Part shown: one piece after another, positions 30,841 through 31,278 of the stretch | How the letters are laid out: each line of letters begins with the position of its first letter | Numbering within the stretch: the stretch's first letter is position 1 | NCBI GenBank assembly: GCA_004151065.3 | Contig: NWUY0300108431.1 | Location: forward strand, 1-31,278 | DNA: 31,278 nt | DNA from: Larix sibirica | Taxonomy: Eukaryota > Streptophyta > Pinopsida > Pinales > Pinaceae | Reading direction: 5' to 3' | Position numbers and translations under genes: made by a program | The notes under the pieces: generated by a model | Database searches by the model: none | What the model saw: the letters and a program-made list of their open reading frames with translations, nothing else | What the model was told of the DNA's origin: nothing

Positions 30841-31278
30841 GGCTTATGAGTACTTCGAGTCTTTGTATGGATGGGCGGGAGAGGGATCGAAGATGCTTTT
30901 ACCTTTTTGGCAGGTGATGTCCCTTGCGACTAAAAAATCTCTTCTATATATGATGTTCTGGGTAGCTTCAATGATTATAGTCTCGTATTTTTCTCTTGCA
31001 TCAACGATGTCTTCTTCAGTAACAAGGTCAGCAGCAATTTCTTTTTCTTAGACTACTGTCAAGTTGACTTTCTTTCGATATTCTACTGATAGGTCAAGAT
31101 TTTTTCAGTGACATGGTCGAGTTTTTCTTTCACTCTAAGATCGTCGAAATTTGGCTCAACCCATTCTTGTATCATAGGTCACAAGCAAGGAAAATTTTAA
31201 GGATCCATAATTTTCTTAAAGTGTAGAAACCTTGGTGAATCTTACTAACTAGTATAGACCCATCTAACTCTGGTTCTA
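30841..31278 (-). pseudogene. Helical, charged ORF fragment, unidentified
   Basis: A minus frame of about 68 codons between a TAA at about 31050 and 30845 reads EKEIAADLVTEEDIVDAREK, then a TIIIEATQNIIY-like helix and a PSPAHPYKD end. Upstream (31060-31190) another frame gives EWVEPNFDDLRVKEKLDHV. Charged, likely helical. Its position suggests it is the N-terminal part of the same broken protein as the T/S-rich region. I do not recognise the family. Confidence 0.4.

Noticed and set aside
1-31278. tRNA, rRNA or host gene
   Set aside because: No cloverleaf, rRNA segment, or exon-intron structure I could support; the tRNA-like matches are only primer binding sites.

Overview
This is a stretch of plant nuclear DNA, repeat-rich and without a recognisable host gene. 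The evidence is Ty3/gypsy LTR retrotransposons with plant-type primer binding sites (initiator-Met-like in one element, Asp-tRNA-like in the others). All are heavily decayed by stops and frameshifts. The roughly 12 kb elements, strong decay and lack of genes suggest a large-genome seed plant, possibly a gymnosperm; that is inference, not something the sequence proves.

Layout. (1) 1-290: unassigned flank. (2) About 290-4486, + strand: a decayed Ty3/gypsy element ('gypsy-1') with an LTR end, iMet-type PBS, gag, protease, RT, RNase H and the start of integrase. It is cut inside the integrase core. (3) 4487-29780, - strand: two elements of one family in head-to-tail tandem that share the middle LTR. 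The order is LTR A (4487-6016), internal (6017-16344), LTR B (16345-17891), internal (17892-28218), LTR C (28219-29780). The two internal regions are almost the same length (10,328 and 10,327 bases). Each reads, from right to left: PBS, gag, Athila-like DLG protease, RT, RNase H, integrase, an 18/36-bp minisatellite, two G-rich tracts resembling the polypurine tract, a roughly 2.9 kb extra open region in the env position, PPT, LTR. (4) 29781-31278, - strand: a different decayed coding region, rich in Thr/Ser/Pro with a 12-bp tandem repeat, cut at the edge of LTR C.

How the parts relate. gag, protease, RT/RNase H and integrase would have given the capsid, processing, reverse transcription and insertion functions. 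The LTRs carry a conserved TATA-like box, a hairpin and an AATAAA in promoter/R-region order. The env-position ORF is present in both copies, but I cannot assign it to a family. The left element has lost catalytic aspartates in both RT and RNase H, while the right one keeps them. All are pseudogenes now.

Most interesting points: the shared-LTR tandem array; flanks that do not match across it (no convincing target-site duplication, two different truncated ORFs); the duplicated PPT-like tracts ahead of the extra ORF; the LTR hairpin that lost one arm in one copy; and the unidentified extra ORF.
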